A DNA stretch of 64,000 nucleotides from Acidobacteriaceae bacterium (lineage in GTDB: Bacteria > Acidobacteriota > Terriglobia > Terriglobales > Acidobacteriaceae), in assembly GCA_030041435.1 (NCBI GenBank), contig JASHNW010000089.1, positions 1-64,000 on the forward strand, in the 5' to 3' direction. Shown piece after piece: positions 48,023 through 58,422 of the stretch (position 1 is its first letter; each line of letters opens with the position of its first letter). Both the position numbers and the translations under genes were made by a program. The notes under the pieces were generated by a model. That model did not search any database. It had not been told where the DNA came from and saw nothing but the letters and a program-made list of their open reading frames with translations.

Positions 48023-50407
48023 ATGGCTGACGTAAGCTTCACTGTCGACGGCAAAAAGCTCACCGCGCCCGCGGGCACGCTCCTGATTGAGGCCTGCCGC
48101 GCGCACGGCATCGAGATTCCCGCTTTCTGCTACTACCCCGGCCTTTCGCTGCAGGCGGCCTGCCGCATGTGCGTCGTCCGCATCGAGAAGGTTCCCAAGC
48201 TGCAGACCGCCTGCACCACGACGGTTGCTGAGGGAATGGTGGTTACGTCCGAAAGCCCTGAGATCGCGCAGGCCCGCAAGGCGACGATCGAACTGCTGCT
48301 CGGCAACCATCCGCTCGACTGTCCGGTTTGCGACGCGGGCGGCGAGTGCGAGCTGCAGGACATGACCTTCAAGTACGGCGCGCACGAATCGAAATTCGTC
48401 GACGTCAAGAACCACCGCGACGAACAGCAGTGGTCGCCGGTGGTGTTCTTCGACCGCCCCCGCTGCATTCTCTGCTATCGCTGCGTGCGCGTTTGCGGCG
48501 AGGGCATGGACGTGTGGGCGCTTGGCGTCCAGAACCGGGGCGCCGGCTCAGTGATCGCGCCCAACAAGCAGGACCATCTGGAGTGCGAAGAGTGCGGCAT
48601 GTGCATCGACATCTGCCCGGTCGGCGCGCTCACCTCCGGCACCTACCGCTACAAGACGCGCCCCTGGGAAATGTCGCACGTCGGCACTGTCTGCACGCAC
48701 TGCGGGGACGGCTGCAAGACCACGCTCGGCGTTCGCCGCTCCAGCGACGGCATGGAAATCGTGCGCGGGGACAACCGCGACAAGAGCGGCATCAACGGCG
48801 ACTTCTTATGTATCAAGGGCCGTTACGCATTCGATTTTGCGAATCGCGAAGACCGCCTCACGAAACCCCTGATTCGACGGGCCGATGGCAGGCTGGCCCC
48901 GGTGTCGTGGGACGAAGCCATCGATTTCGCGGCGCAGAAGCTCCGCGAGATCCGCGACACGCGCGGCGGCTCCGCCATTGGCGTGATCGGCTCGAACCGC
49001 ACCACGAACGAGGAAGCCTACCTGCTGCAGAAGTTCGCGCGCACGGTGCTCGGCACCAATAACATCGATCACCACCGCACGGCCGACTATCCATCGTTTG
49101 CCGCGGCTCTCAACCACGCCAGCGAGCCAACATCGGGCTCGCCGGGGACCCCGGCGCATGCGGGCCGCAGCGAAGCCTCGCTGCGCGACGTCGCCTCCGC
49201 GCAGGCCATCCTCCTGCTCGGCGGCGAGCCGACCGAGCAGCATCCCGGACTCGCCTGGCAAATTCGCACCAACGTCCGCCACAACGCGGCCCGGGTGTAC
49301 GTGGCGAACCACCAGCCGATCAAGCTGCGCCGCCAGGCCACATCGTTCCTGCAGATTGGCGAAGGCGATTATGCCTCGCTCATCGCGTATCTGGCGGGCG
49401 ATGACGGCGCGCTCGAAGGCGCAGGCAAAGCTGCCGCATTCCGCGAGGCTCTGCGCAAGGAAGAATCTCTGCTAGTCGTTTTTGGAGCGGAGTTTCGCGG
49501 CCGCGAAATCGAAGCCCTGGTCAGATTCGGCGCGTCGTTTTCGGGCGTCAAATTCGCCTGTCTCGGCGACTACGTGAACTCGCGCGGCGCGGCCGACATG
49601 GGACTCTATCCCGATCTGCTCCCCGGCTATGTTCCGGTTACCGCCGCCGCGCAGTTCGGCGAGGAGTATGGCGCGTCGCTGCCGGCGCAGCCCGGCCTCG
49701 ATCTGGTCCAGATGTTCGACCTGGCCGAGCGCGGCGGGCTGGGCGCGCTCTACGTGGTCGGCTCCAATCCTGTCTCGCGTTACGGCACCGATGCAGCGGT
49801 CCTGCGCAACACATTCCTCATCGTGCAGGACATGTTCCTCACCGAGACGGCACAGCTGGCCAGCGTCGTTTTCCCGGCGGCTAATCTGTACGAGAAAAGC
49901 GGCACCGTCACCAACACATTCGGCGACCTGCAACTGGTCAAGAAGGCGGCCGACAAAGCCGGCGTCCGCACCGACTTCGAGCTGATCGTCCGCCTCGCCG
50001 ACCGTATGGGCGCAGACATCCGAAAGCTCGTCCCCTTCGGCAAACAGGGCACTCGCGCCGACATGGGGCAGGCGCGCGGGGCGCAGTCCGGAGAGGCCGA
50101 TCGTCACGGGGTGTGGCTGGCCGCGCACCATCTCGAACCGAAACTCAGCCCCTTCGATCCGTTCGCAATTTTCGACGAGATACAGCGGCTGGTGCCGGCA
50201 TACGACGTTCCGCGTCTCGACCTGCTGGCCGGCAACGATCAGCATCTGCGCTCAGGACTGGTTCAAATTCAGATCGCCGGCCCGTATCGCGACCTCGTTT
50301 TGCCCTCGAACGACACGCTCTTTACCTCCGGCACGCTGGGGCGCTACAGCCACATGCTGGGCTCGGTACTGGAAGCGCGCAAACCCGCGGAAACAGCGGC
50401 GGACTAG
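48023..50407 (+). CDS. nuoG: NADH-quinone oxidoreductase subunit G, extra Fe-S ligands
   Basis: A 794-residue Fe-S subunit with a molybdopterin-oxidoreductase-like C-terminal part. Ligand sets: [2Fe-2S] C36, C47, C50, C64; the N5-type H96, C100, C103, C109; then C148, C151, C154, C158 with C188, C191, C194, C198, the double-cluster ferredoxin pattern; then C224, C227, C231, C263 (CTHCGDGC ... FLC), the N7 type. Usual NuoG has only N4 in the third region, so one extra [4Fe-4S] is predicted, as in NAD-linked formate dehydrogenase and hydrogenase subunits. ATG at 48023. Role: electron wire from NuoF. Confidence 0.93.
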   Translation: MADVSFTVDGKKLTAPAGTLLIEACRAHGIEIPAFCYYPGLSLQAACRMCVVRIEKVPKLQTACTTTVAEGMVVTSESPEIAQARKATIELLLGNHPLDCPVCDAGGECELQDMTFKYGAHESKFVDVKNHRDEQQWSPVVFFDRPRCILCYRCVRVCGEGMDVWALGVQNRGAGSVIAPNKQDHLECEECGMCIDICPVGALTSGTYRYKTRPWEMSHVGTVCTHCGDGCKTTLGVRRSSDGMEIVRGDNRDKSGINGDFLCIKGRYAFDFANREDRLTKPLIRRADGRLAPVSWDEAIDFAAQKLREIRDTRGGSAIGVIGSNRTTNEEAYLLQKFARTVLGTNNIDHHRTADYPSFAAALNHASEPTSGSPGTPAHAGRSEASLRDVASAQAILLLGGEPTEQHPGLAWQIRTNVRHNAARVYVANHQPIKLRRQATSFLQIGEGDYASLIAYLAGDDGALEGAGKAAAFREALRKEESLLVVFGAEFRGREIEALVRFGASFSGVKFACLGDYVNSRGAADMGLYPDLLPGYVPVTAAAQFGEEYGASLPAQPGLDLVQMFDLAERGGLGALYVVGSNPVSRYGTDAAVLRNTFLIVQDMFLTETAQLASVVFPAANLYEKSGTVTNTFGDLQLVKKAADKAGVRTDFELIVRLADRMGADIRKLVPFGKQGTRADMGQARGAQSGEADRHGVWLAAHHLEPKLSPFDPFAIFDEIQRLVPAYDVPRLDLLAGNDQHLRSGLVQIQIAGPYRDLVLPSNDTLFTSGTLGRYSHMLGSVLEARKPAETAAD

Positions 50408-50428
50408 AGATTTTTCGGAAGGCTTTGG

Positions 50429-51490
50429 ATGGAGACCAGTTTCCTCACGTTTTTTCTCATCAGCCTGGTGAAGGTCATTGTGGTCGTGGTGATCCTGCTG
50501 TTGTCGGTCGCCTACACGGTGCTTCTGGAGCGCAAGCTGGTGGGCCGCATCCAGAACCGCTGGGGACCGAGCCGGGTTGGCCCCTTCGGTCTGCTGCAGC
50601 CCCTGGTGGACGGCGCCAAGCTGTTCCTGAAGGAAGACCTGATGCCGGAGGCGGTTCACCGGCCGCTGTACATTCTGGCTCCCGTGATCGCGCTGAGCTG
50701 CGCGCTGCTGTCGATCGCGATGGTGCCGTTCGGCGCCGACGTGCGCTGGCACGGGGTCGATCTGTTTCAGATCAGCGATGTCGGCATCGGCCTGCTCATC
50801 ATTCTCGGCATCACATCCGTCGGCGTGTATGGCATCGCGCTTTCCGGCTGGTCGTCGAACAATAAATACTCGCTGCTGGGTGCGCTGCGCGCCTCGGCTC
50901 AGGTGATCAGCTACGAGCTGGCGCTCGGCCTGGCGCTGATCGGCGTGGTTCTGCGCGCCGGATCGCTGAGCCTGCGCGACATTGTCAACGTCCAGGCCAC
51001 GCACGGCCTCATCTCCTGGAACTTCTTCGGAGGATTCCAGTTCGTCGCCTTCTTCATCTATCTTATGGCGGCCTATGCAGAAACCAACCGCTCACCGTTC
51101 GATCTGCCGGAAGCGGAGAGCGAACTAACCGCCGGCTATCACACCGAATACAGCTCCATGAAATTCGCCATGTTCTTTATGGCCGAATACGCGAACATGA
51201 TAACGGTCGGCTGCGTCGCGACGCTGCTTTTTTTCGGCGGCTGGACCAGTCCCTTCGGCAATCTCATTCCGGCGGTGGGCGGACCCATCGTGCAGGCGCT
51301 GTTGCCGGTGTTCTGGTTTGTGGTCAAGGTCTTCGGCTTCCTCTTTCTGTACATCTGGGTGCGCGGCACGCTGCCGCGTTTCCGTTACGACCAGCTGATG
51401 GGCTTTGGATGGAAGTTTCTGGTGCCTGTAGCCATCGCCAACATCGTTGTTACCAGCCTCTGGATGGGCCTTCGCGTACCCATGCAGTGA
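50429..51490 (+). CDS. nuoH: NADH-quinone oxidoreductase subunit H
   Basis: A 353-residue membrane subunit that forms the quinone entry channel. GRIQNRWGPSRVGPFGLLQPLVDGAKLFLKED is the conserved first loop, and ETNRSPFDLPEAESELTAGYHTEYS the acidic quinone-side loop. Eight membrane helices. ATG at 50429 with GGAAGG upstream. The next gene is nuoJ after 68 bp; nuoI, which normally sits here, is absent. Confidence 0.96.
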   Translation: METSFLTFFLISLVKVIVVVVILLLSVAYTVLLERKLVGRIQNRWGPSRVGPFGLLQPLVDGAKLFLKEDLMPEAVHRPLYILAPVIALSCALLSIAMVPFGADVRWHGVDLFQISDVGIGLLIILGITSVGVYGIALSGWSSNNKYSLLGALRASAQVISYELALGLALIGVVLRAGSLSLRDIVNVQATHGLISWNFFGGFQFVAFFIYLMAAYAETNRSPFDLPEAESELTAGYHTEYSSMKFAMFFMAEYANMITVGCVATLLFFGGWTSPFGNLIPAVGGPIVQALLPVFWFVVKVFGFLFLYIWVRGTLPRFRYDQLMGFGWKFLVPVAIANIVVTSLWMGLRVPMQ

Positions 51491-51558
51491 TTTACAATTT
51501 TTACTTCCGGCCCAAATTTTGCGCGGTTTTTGCTGTCTTTTGCGAGTGATCAAAACCC

Positions 51559-52053
51559 ATGCATCTGGCTCTTTTCTTCATCTTCGGTGCATTGTGCGTA
51601 GCGGGAGCGCTGAATCTTCTGCTGCAGCGCCATCCCATTAACAGCGCGCTTTCGCTCATCGTGGTGATGAGCTCGCTGGCTGTGCTTTATCTGCTCCTCG
51701 GGGCCGAATTTCTTGCTGCGGCGCAGGTGATCGTCTACTCCGGCGCCATCATGGTGCTGTTCACTTTCGTCATCATGCTGCTGAATGCGGGCAAAGAAGA
51801 GCGCACGCACGGCAGCAAAATGGCCTACGTCGCCGGTTTTCCCGGCGCCGCGATTTTGCTGGGACTGCTCACTTTCATCTTTGTGTCGCGCCGCGGCAGC
51901 TTCGGCCAGGCGCGGCTGGGCGAGTACGTTGTGACTACGGCCGATCTGAGCCGCGTGCTCTTCAAGGATCTGCTGCTGCCCTTCGAAGTCACTTCAGTGC
52001 TGATCCTCATCGCCATCCTCGGCGCGGTCGCGCTGGCCCGGAAGGAGCACTGA
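51559..52053 (+). CDS. nuoJ: NADH-quinone oxidoreductase subunit J
   Basis: A 164-residue membrane subunit with five hydrophobic segments. LLGAEFLAAAQVIVYSGAIMVLFTFVIMLLN is the conserved third helix with its pi-bulge glycine region. Ends three bases before nuoK. ATG at 51559. Confidence 0.94.
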   Translation: MHLALFFIFGALCVAGALNLLLQRHPINSALSLIVVMSSLAVLYLLLGAEFLAAAQVIVYSGAIMVLFTFVIMLLNAGKEERTHGSKMAYVAGFPGAAILLGLLTFIFVSRRGSFGQARLGEYVVTTADLSRVLFKDLLLPFEVTSVLILIAILGAVALARKEH

Positions 52054-52056
52054 GAG

Positions 52057-52359
52057 ATGGTCCCGATCTCGTATTACCTTGTCCTGGCCGCCATTCTGTT
52101 CTCGATCGGAGTCGCAGCGTTTCTCATCAAGCGCAACATCATCGCCGTCTTCATGTCGATCGAGCTCATGCTCAACGCCGTCAACCTCACCTTCATCGCC
52201 TTCGCGCATGAGTGGCATCAGGTGAGCGGGCAGATTTTCGTGTTCTTCGTGATGGTGGTGGCCGCGGCTGAAGCTGCTGTCGGCCTGGCCATCATCATCG
52301 CCGTCTTCCGCGCGCGCAGCACGCTCAACGTCGACCAGATCGACCTGATGAAACTATGA
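52057..52359 (+). CDS. nuoK: NADH-quinone oxidoreductase subunit K
   Basis: A 100-residue, three-helix membrane subunit. The buried acidic residues on the proton path are present: MSIELMLNAVNL and VVAAAEAAVGLAIIIAVFRAR. ATG at 52057; its stop overlaps the nuoL start as ATGA. Confidence 0.95.
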   Translation: MVPISYYLVLAAILFSIGVAAFLIKRNIIAVFMSIELMLNAVNLTFIAFAHEWHQVSGQIFVFFVMVVAAAEAAVGLAIIIAVFRARSTLNVDQIDLMKL

Positions 52360-54350
52360 CCGATCTTCACCTCTGGCTGATTCCGCTCGTCCCCTTCGCC
52401 GGATTTCTGGTGAACGGTCTGCTTGGCCGCAAGTTCCCCAAAGGGCTGGTGACGACAGTCGCGCTGGTGGCTGCGGTTATTCCGCTCCTTCAGGTCGCCG
52501 CGATTGTTACGAAATTCGGCTCGCTCACGCTGCCGCACGTGGAAACCGTCGGCACATGGATCAGCTCCGGAGCGTTCCACGCCGACTTTTCCTTTCAACT
52601 CGATCAGCTGACGCTGGTGATGCTGTGCGTGGTTACGGGCGTCGGCTTCGTCATCCACGTTTATTCCGTCGGCTATATGGCTGAAGAGGAAGGTTACTGG
52701 CGATTCTTCGCTTACATGAACCTCTTCCTCTTCTTCATGCTCACGCTGGTGCTGGCGGAGAATTTCCTGCTGATGTTTGTGGGCTGGGAAGGCGTGGGCC
52801 TCGCGTCCTATCTGCTCATCGGCTTCTACTACAGGAAGGATTCCGCTGCCAATGCCGGCAAGAAGGCCTTCATCGTCAACCGCATCGGCGATTTCGGATT
52901 CCTGATTGCGATGTTCCTGCTGGTGGCGCACTTTGGCACCCTGAGCTTCAGCGAGGTCTTCAGCCAGATCGCCGCGCACCCGGCGTGGCAGGGAGGATTC
53001 CTCACCGCCATCGCGCTCTTTCTGGTGCTGGGGGCCTGCGGCAAATCCGCGCAGATTCCCCTGTATGTCTGGCTGCCCGATGCTATGGAAGGGCCGACGC
53101 CGGTCTCCGCGCTCATCCATGCCGCCACCATGGTCACGGCCGGCGTTTACATGATCGCCCGCACCCACGTCCTCTTCGACCGCTCGCCGTATGCCCTCGT
53201 TGTTGTCGCCATCATCGGCACCGCGACGGCGTTCTTCGCCGCGACCATCGGCATGGCGCAGACCGACATCAAACGCGTTCTGGCCTACTCCACCGTCTCG
53301 CAGCTTGGATACATGTTCCTGGCTTGCGGTGTCGCGGCCTATTCCGCCGGGATCTTCCACCTTGTGACGCACGCCTTTTTCAAGGCGCTGCTGTTTCTGG
53401 CCGCCGGGTCGGTCATTCATGCCCTCAGCGGCGAGCAGGACATGCGCGTCATGGGCGGGCTGCGCAGCAAAATCCCCGTCACCTTCTGGACCATGACGGC
53501 CGCGGTGTTTGCCATCTGCGGCTTCCCGCCGCTGGCCGGCTTCGTGAGCAAAGACGAGATTCTGTACCAGGCGTTCATCGCCCCCGGCCCGGGCAGGATC
53601 CTGTGGGCGGTCGGCCTGCTGACCGCAGGGCTCACCTCGTTCTACATGTTCCGGCTCTGGTATATGACTTTCTTTGGCGAGAGCCGCGCCGCCGCGCACG
53701 AGGATCACGCCGCCGTTCACGCCCGCCGCGACACGAAGCTCGTCGTCGAAGCCGAACACGTTCATCGCGTACACGAAAGCCCCTGGGTGATGCTCTGGCC
53801 GCTCATCATCCTTGCCGTTCTCTCCGTCATCGGCGGATGGATGGGCTGGCCGGAAGGTTTGGGCGGCGGCAACTGGTTCGCGCACTGGCTGAGTCCGGTC
53901 TTTGCAGGCCCGGCGGGTGAAGCCGCGACGGGCTCGAAGCAGCTCGAGCTGATCCTCGCCTGCGTTTCGACGCTGGTTGCGGTGACCGGATGGTACGTGG
54001 CACACGTGATGTATTATGCGAAGCCCGAGCTGCCGGCGCGCTTCGCCGCACAGTTCCGCTCGCTGTATTCGCTCGTCAAAAACAAGTACTGGATCGACGA
54101 AATCTACGGCGCGCTGATTGTGACGCCCGTGCTCTTCATCGCCCGCTATCTGCTCAACGCGATCGTCGACCGCGGCGTGATTGACGGCGGTACGCTGGCG
54201 GCCGGCTACACCGCCCAGGGTTTCGGCGCGCTCGTGGCGCGCATTCAATCGGGGAACATTCGCTCCTACGCCGGATGGCTTGCGTTCTTCGCCGCCCTGC
54301 TGCTGGCAGCCTCTTATTTTGGATGGACAGCGCATTTCTGGCTTGGCTAG
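52356..54350 (+). CDS. nuoL: NADH-quinone oxidoreductase subunit L
   Basis: A 664-residue antiporter-like subunit that pumps protons and carries the long lateral helix at its C-terminus. It has the core FVGWEGVGLASYLLIGFYY with the key glutamate, the lysine helix region GACGKSAQIPLYVWLPDAMEGPTPVSALIHAATMV, and QTDIKRVLAYSTVSQLGYM. A His-rich loop (AAAHEDHAAVHARRDTK) near residue 445 is an odd feature. Normal length. Confidence 0.97.
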   Translation: MTDLHLWLIPLVPFAGFLVNGLLGRKFPKGLVTTVALVAAVIPLLQVAAIVTKFGSLTLPHVETVGTWISSGAFHADFSFQLDQLTLVMLCVVTGVGFVIHVYSVGYMAEEEGYWRFFAYMNLFLFFMLTLVLAENFLLMFVGWEGVGLASYLLIGFYYRKDSAANAGKKAFIVNRIGDFGFLIAMFLLVAHFGTLSFSEVFSQIAAHPAWQGGFLTAIALFLVLGACGKSAQIPLYVWLPDAMEGPTPVSALIHAATMVTAGVYMIARTHVLFDRSPYALVVVAIIGTATAFFAATIGMAQTDIKRVLAYSTVSQLGYMFLACGVAAYSAGIFHLVTHAFFKALLFLAAGSVIHALSGEQDMRVMGGLRSKIPVTFWTMTAAVFAICGFPPLAGFVSKDEILYQAFIAPGPGRILWAVGLLTAGLTSFYMFRLWYMTFFGESRAAAHEDHAAVHARRDTKLVVEAEHVHRVHESPWVMLWPLIILAVLSVIGGWMGWPEGLGGGNWFAHWLSPVFAGPAGEAATGSKQLELILACVSTLVAVTGWYVAHVMYYAKPELPARFAAQFRSLYSLVKNKYWIDEIYGALIVTPVLFIARYLLNAIVDRGVIDGGTLAAGYTAQGFGALVARIQSGNIRSYAGWLAFFAALLLAASYFGWTAHFWLG

Positions 54351-54371
54351 ACGCTGATTAAGGAAAGCTTT

Positions 54372-55931
54372 GTGCTGAACGACTCGATATTGACGCTGAT
54401 CACCTTCGTGCCCACTGCGGGCGCGATCGTGGTCACGTTGCTTCCGCGCAAAGGCCGCGTGATTCCGGCCTTCACGCTGCTGGTCACGCTCGTCACCTTT
54501 ATTCTGTCGCTGCATCTGCCGGCGCACTTCGACTACGCCCGCCACGGATTCCAGTTCGAAGTGAACCGCCCGTGGATCGCCAGCCCCGCCATCCGCTATC
54601 ACCTTGGCGTCGACGGCCTCTCGCTTTGGCTGGTGCTGCTGACCACGTTTCTCGGCCCCATCGGCGTGCTCGTCTCGTGGCGCGCGATTGAGCACCGCAC
54701 GAAGGAGTTCTATTTCCTCTTCCTTCTGCAGCAGACGGCGATGATCGGTGTCTTTGTCGCGCTCGACGTCTTCCTCTACTACGGCTTCTGGGAGCTTTCG
54801 CTGGTCCCCATGGCACTGCTGATTGCCATGTTCGGACGGGATCGCGGGCCGCGCGCCGCCCTCAAATTCTTCATCTACACGTTTCTCCCCTCCGCGCTTT
54901 TCCTCGTGGCCATTTTGTGGCTCTACGCGAAGACCGGCACCTTCGACTTCGTGCAGCTGCAGAGCAAGCTTGCCGCCGGGGGCTTCGCGCCTGAGGCGCT
55001 GTGGTGGGTTTCGCTCGCCTTCCTGGTCGCCTTTGCAGTGAAGGTCCCGGTATTCCCGCTGCATGGCTGGCTGGGCGACGTGATTGAAGAAGCCCCCACG
55101 GCGATGGCCATGGTGGTGGCCGGCAAGCTGGGTCTCTACTCCATCTTCCGTTTCAACCTTGGACTTTTCCCGGCACAGGCGCGGGAACTTGCGCCGCTGA
55201 TGATTGCTCTTGCCGTCATCGGACTGCTCTACGGGGCCATGATCGCGCTGGCGCAAAAGGACATGCGGCGTCTGGTCGCCTACGCAATCCTCAGCAACCT
55301 CAGCTTCTGCACGCTGGGCATTTTTTGCTTCGCGCTCACCGGCCTGAACGGCGCGGTCTTCCAGACCATCAATGAAGGCCTGAGCGGCAGCGCTCTGCTG
55401 GTGCTGATCGCCTTCCTCTACGAGCGCTACGGCAGCTTCGACATGACGCACTACGGAGGCCTGGCCGCCAAACTGCCGATGCTCGCCACGCTGTGGATCG
55501 TCACTACGCTGGCGCTGGTGGGCTTGCCGCTCTTCAACGGATTCATCGGGGAGTTTCTGGTTCTCAGCGGCAGCTTCGCGGTGCATCCAGGATGGGTCGC
55601 GGCAGCCACGGTCGGCGTAATTCTCAGCGCCACTTACATGCTTACCATGGCGCAGCGCATCTTCTACGGGGAGCCATCTTCGCTGGTCGGGAGCCGTCCC
55701 CCGTTTGACCTTGGCCTGCGCGAGCAGCTCACACTTTGGCCGATGGCCATCCTGATGTTTGCGATGGGCGTCGCCTCGCCGTACTGGATCAAAGCCATTG
55801 ACAGTGAAATGACCGCGCTGGCGAGCCAGCCGAGCGAGATGAACGGAGCCAGCCGATCGATCGTCGTGCAGGGGTACGACGCGTCGGATCATGGGTCAGT
55901 GCAGCCGGCGGCCTCGGGGGTGAAGCCATGA
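54372..55931 (+). CDS. nuoM: NADH-quinone oxidoreductase subunit M
   Basis: A 519-residue antiporter-like proton-pumping subunit. [21 protein letters not shown]-type glutamate helix, [28 protein letters not shown] lysine helix, and [19 protein letters not shown] are in place. The start is GTG at 54372 with AAGGAAAG upstream. Ends with an ATGA overlap on nuoN. Confidence 0.96.
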   Translation: MLNDSILTLITFVPTAGAIVVTLLPRKGRVIPAFTLLVTLVTFILSLHLPAHFDYARHGFQFEVNRPWIASPAIRYHLGVDGLSLWLVLLTTFLGPIGVLVSWRAIEHRTKEFYFLFLLQQTAMIGVFVALDVFLYYGFWELSLVPMALLIAMFGRDRGPRAALKFFIYTFLPSALFLVAILWLYAKTGTFDFVQLQSKLAAGGFAPEALWWVSLAFLVAFAVKVPVFPLHGWLGDVIEEAPTAMAMVVAGKLGLYSIFRFNLGLFPAQARELAPLMIALAVIGLLYGAMIALAQKDMRRLVAYAILSNLSFCTLGIFCFALTGLNGAVFQTINEGLSGSALLVLIAFLYERYGSFDMTHYGGLAAKLPMLATLWIVTTLALVGLPLFNGFIGEFLVLSGSFAVHPGWVAAATVGVILSATYMLTMAQRIFYGEPSSLVGSRPPFDLGLREQLTLWPMAILMFAMGVASPYWIKAIDSEMTALASQPSEMNGASRSIVVQGYDASDHGSVQPAASGVKP

Positions 55932-57421
55932 ACCAGGCGCTTTTCATCCTCCCCGAAATCGTGCTCACCGTGGGCGGCATCGCGGTTATGCTCGCCGACG
56001 CCATGATGCCGAAGGCCGCCAGCCGCAAATCGCTGGGCTGGCTCGCCGTCCTGTTTGCACTGGCAGCGCTGGCCGCCAGCCTGTGGCAATACCGCCTGAC
56101 TCCGGGTACAGCTTATTTCGGCGTCGTCCAGGTGGACGCTTTCAGCGTCTTCTTCCACGTCATTATCGCCGGCATTGTTCTCGCCGCTCTCCTGATCACG
56201 CTCGACGCTGTCAGCGACTCCACGGAAGCCCTCGGCGAGCTCTATGCGCTCATTCTGTTCGGCGCCATTGGCATGATGCTGATGTCGAGCGCGGTCGAGC
56301 TGCTGCTGGTCTTCGTCGCGCTGGAGATTTCGTCGATCTCCACGTACATCATGGCCGGCTTCCGCCGCCGCACGGGGAAGAGCCCGGAGTCGGCGCTGAA
56401 ATACTTCCTGCTCGGCTCTTTCGCAACGTCGTTTTTCCTGTACGGTATCGCTCTGGTCTTCGGCGCCACGGGCACCACGCGCATCGATGCGATCGCCGCA
56501 GCCATTGGCGGCGCGCACGACCCGGCTCTGCTGTACGCCGGCATCGCGATGATCGTCATCGGCCTCGGATTCAAAGTCTCCGCTGCGCCCTTCCACGTCT
56601 GGACACCCGACGTCTATGAAGGCGCGCCCTCGCCGGTGGTCGCGCTCATGTCCACGGGGCCCAAGGTCGCCGCCTTTGCGGTGCTGCTGCGCATTGCCTA
56701 CGGAGCCTTCCCCCTGCTGCACGCTCACTGGGTCCCGATTCTGTGGTGGCTGGCCGTCATCTCCATGACCGTCGGCAACCTCGGCGCGCTGCGCCAGCGC
56801 AACGTGAAGCGCCTGCTGGCCTACTCCTCCATCGCCCACGCCGGCTATCTGCTCGTCGCCTTTACGGCGCTCTCCCAGGAAGGCATCGCCGCGGCCAGCT
56901 TTTACGCTGTCGCTTATGCGGCCATGAACGTCGGCATCTTCGCCGTTGTCAGCCACGCCGGAGGCTACGACGACCGCCTTACGCTGATCGACGATTACCG
57001 CGGGCTAGCGTGGCGTTCTCCGCTGCTGGGTGGCGCCATGGGGTTCTTCCTCATCTCGCTCATCGGCATCCCGTTCACCGGCGGCTTCTTCGGCAAGTTT
57101 TACGTATTCGCCGCGGCCATCCATTCCGGAATGATCGGTCTGGCCATCATCGGCCTCATCAACAGCGGCATCGCGGCCTTTTACTACCTGCGCGTCGCCA
57201 CTGCGGTCTTCTCGCGCCCTGCGGAAGCTTCTCCGGTGATGGCTGTTCCACAGGCCAGCATGCCGCTGCTGCTGGCGCTGTTCCTGACTGTTGCCGCCAC
57301 GCTCATTCTGGGCATCGCCCCGGGCGGAATTCTTTCGGGGGCCCGCGCCGCTGCGGCCACCCTGCCGGCCCTGAGCGGACCCGCTGCCGTTGCACCGGCG
57401 TCAGAGGCGGCGCAGCGTTAG
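55928..57421 (+). CDS. nuoN: NADH-quinone oxidoreductase subunit N
   Basis: A 497-residue antiporter-like proton-pumping subunit and last gene of the nuo operon. [52 protein letters not shown] and [21 protein letters not shown] are the conserved helices with the key Glu and Lys residues. ATG at 55928 overlapping the nuoM stop. Confidence 0.96.
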   Translation: MNQALFILPEIVLTVGGIAVMLADAMMPKAASRKSLGWLAVLFALAALAASLWQYRLTPGTAYFGVVQVDAFSVFFHVIIAGIVLAALLITLDAVSDSTEALGELYALILFGAIGMMLMSSAVELLLVFVALEISSISTYIMAGFRRRTGKSPESALKYFLLGSFATSFFLYGIALVFGATGTTRIDAIAAAIGGAHDPALLYAGIAMIVIGLGFKVSAAPFHVWTPDVYEGAPSPVVALMSTGPKVAAFAVLLRIAYGAFPLLHAHWVPILWWLAVISMTVGNLGALRQRNVKRLLAYSSIAHAGYLLVAFTALSQEGIAAASFYAVAYAAMNVGIFAVVSHAGGYDDRLTLIDDYRGLAWRSPLLGGAMGFFLISLIGIPFTGGFFGKFYVFAAAIHSGMIGLAIIGLINSGIAAFYYLRVATAVFSRPAEASPVMAVPQASMPLLLALFLTVAATLILGIAPGGILSGARAAAATLPALSGPAAVAPASEAAQR

Positions 57422-57474
57422 CGACTTCTCGCTGAACGGTGAACGCCAGAAGTGTCTTTATGGGCCCGAAGTCA

Positions 57475-57515
57475 AGCGGAGGGAGCGGCAAAAAGCAACC
57501 GCGGGTCCCTCCGCT
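57475..57515. repeat. REP-like hairpin after the nuo operon
   Basis: AGCGGAGGGA (57475) and TCCCTCCGCT (57506) form a perfect 10-bp stem with a 21-base loop, followed by ACGCGTTCCGGATGACA. The style is that of dispersed REP-like elements. It lies in the 152-bp gap between nuoN and the phosphatase gene and could also end the nuo transcript, though no U run follows. Confidence 0.5.
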
Positions 57516-57573
57516 ACGCGTTCCGGATGACAACGGTCAAGAGAGTTCAGACACATCACACTAGAATTGAAGC

Positions 57574-58314
57574 ATGCTGCACCTGCTCAACCCGATTCCG
57601 GCGCATCGCATCCGCCTCATCGTCTTCGATCTGGATGGGACACTGATCGACTCGCGCCAGGACCTTACCAATTCCATCAACGCCATGCTCGCTGAGTTTG
57701 GCCGCCAGCCCCTTCCCGAGGAAATCATCGCCACCTACATTGGCGACGGCGCGACCATGCTGGTGCGCCGCGCCCTTGGAGACCCGGACGACGAACCCCT
57801 CGTCAACGACGCACTGGAGCATTTCCTCGCCCATTACCGCCAGCACAAGCTCGACCACACTTATGTCTACCCGGGCGTCTTCGCGTCGCTCGATGCCATG
57901 CGCACCCTCTCGGATGGCACGCCGCGCCGGATGGCCGTGCTCACCAACAAGCCGGTCCGCCCTTCCGTGGACATCTGCGAGGGCCTCGGCCTGGCGCCGT
58001 ACATGTTCCGCATTTACGGCGGCAACAGCTTCGCTACCAAGAAGCCGGATCCGCACGGCCTGAACAGCCTGATCGGTGAAGCGGGAGTCTCATCTGACGA
58101 AACGTTAATGATTGGTGACTCCAGTGTGGATATTTTGACCGCCCGACGTGCAGGAACTTGGGTCATTGGGTGCAAATTTGGGTTATCCTCACACACAGTG
58201 GAATCGATTCCATCCGACTGCCTGGTTGACACGGCCGCGGAATGGGCGGACGCACTCTCGCTGGAAGACCAAAAGAAATCGACTTCGGAACCTCTGAGCG
58301 CATCCCGTTTGTAA
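57574..58314 (+). CDS. gph: HAD-family phosphatase, phosphoglycolate phosphatase-like
   Basis: A 246-residue HAD hydrolase with alpha-helical cap. DLDGT has nucleophile D19, TNKP is motif II, and the K in ATKKPDP and the acidic MIGDSSVDI complete the active site. The pattern GDGATMLVRRALG in the cap is usual for phosphoglycolate phosphatases, but many HAD enzymes share it, so the substrate is a guess. The last 25 residues are polar and variable. ATG at 57574. Confidence 0.8.
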   Translation: MLHLLNPIPAHRIRLIVFDLDGTLIDSRQDLTNSINAMLAEFGRQPLPEEIIATYIGDGATMLVRRALGDPDDEPLVNDALEHFLAHYRQHKLDHTYVYPGVFASLDAMRTLSDGTPRRMAVLTNKPVRPSVDICEGLGLAPYMFRIYGGNSFATKKPDPHGLNSLIGEAGVSSDETLMIGDSSVDILTARRAGTWVIGCKFGLSSHTVESIPSDCLVDTAAEWADALSLEDQKKSTSEPLSASRL

Positions 58315-58422
58315 CCTTTCAACAGGCGGCCAGCTAAGCTTTGCCAACCCACAATCGATTCAGGGGCTGCCGGGTATTGCGGCGGTTTTGAAGATTTACT
58401 CGACACGCTGGAGTGTTCTGTC

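Noticed and set aside
52218-55892. 1224-codon open frame on the minus strand
   Set aside because: Lies opposite nuoL and nuoM; His/Gln/Arg/Glu-rich with no fold-like pattern.
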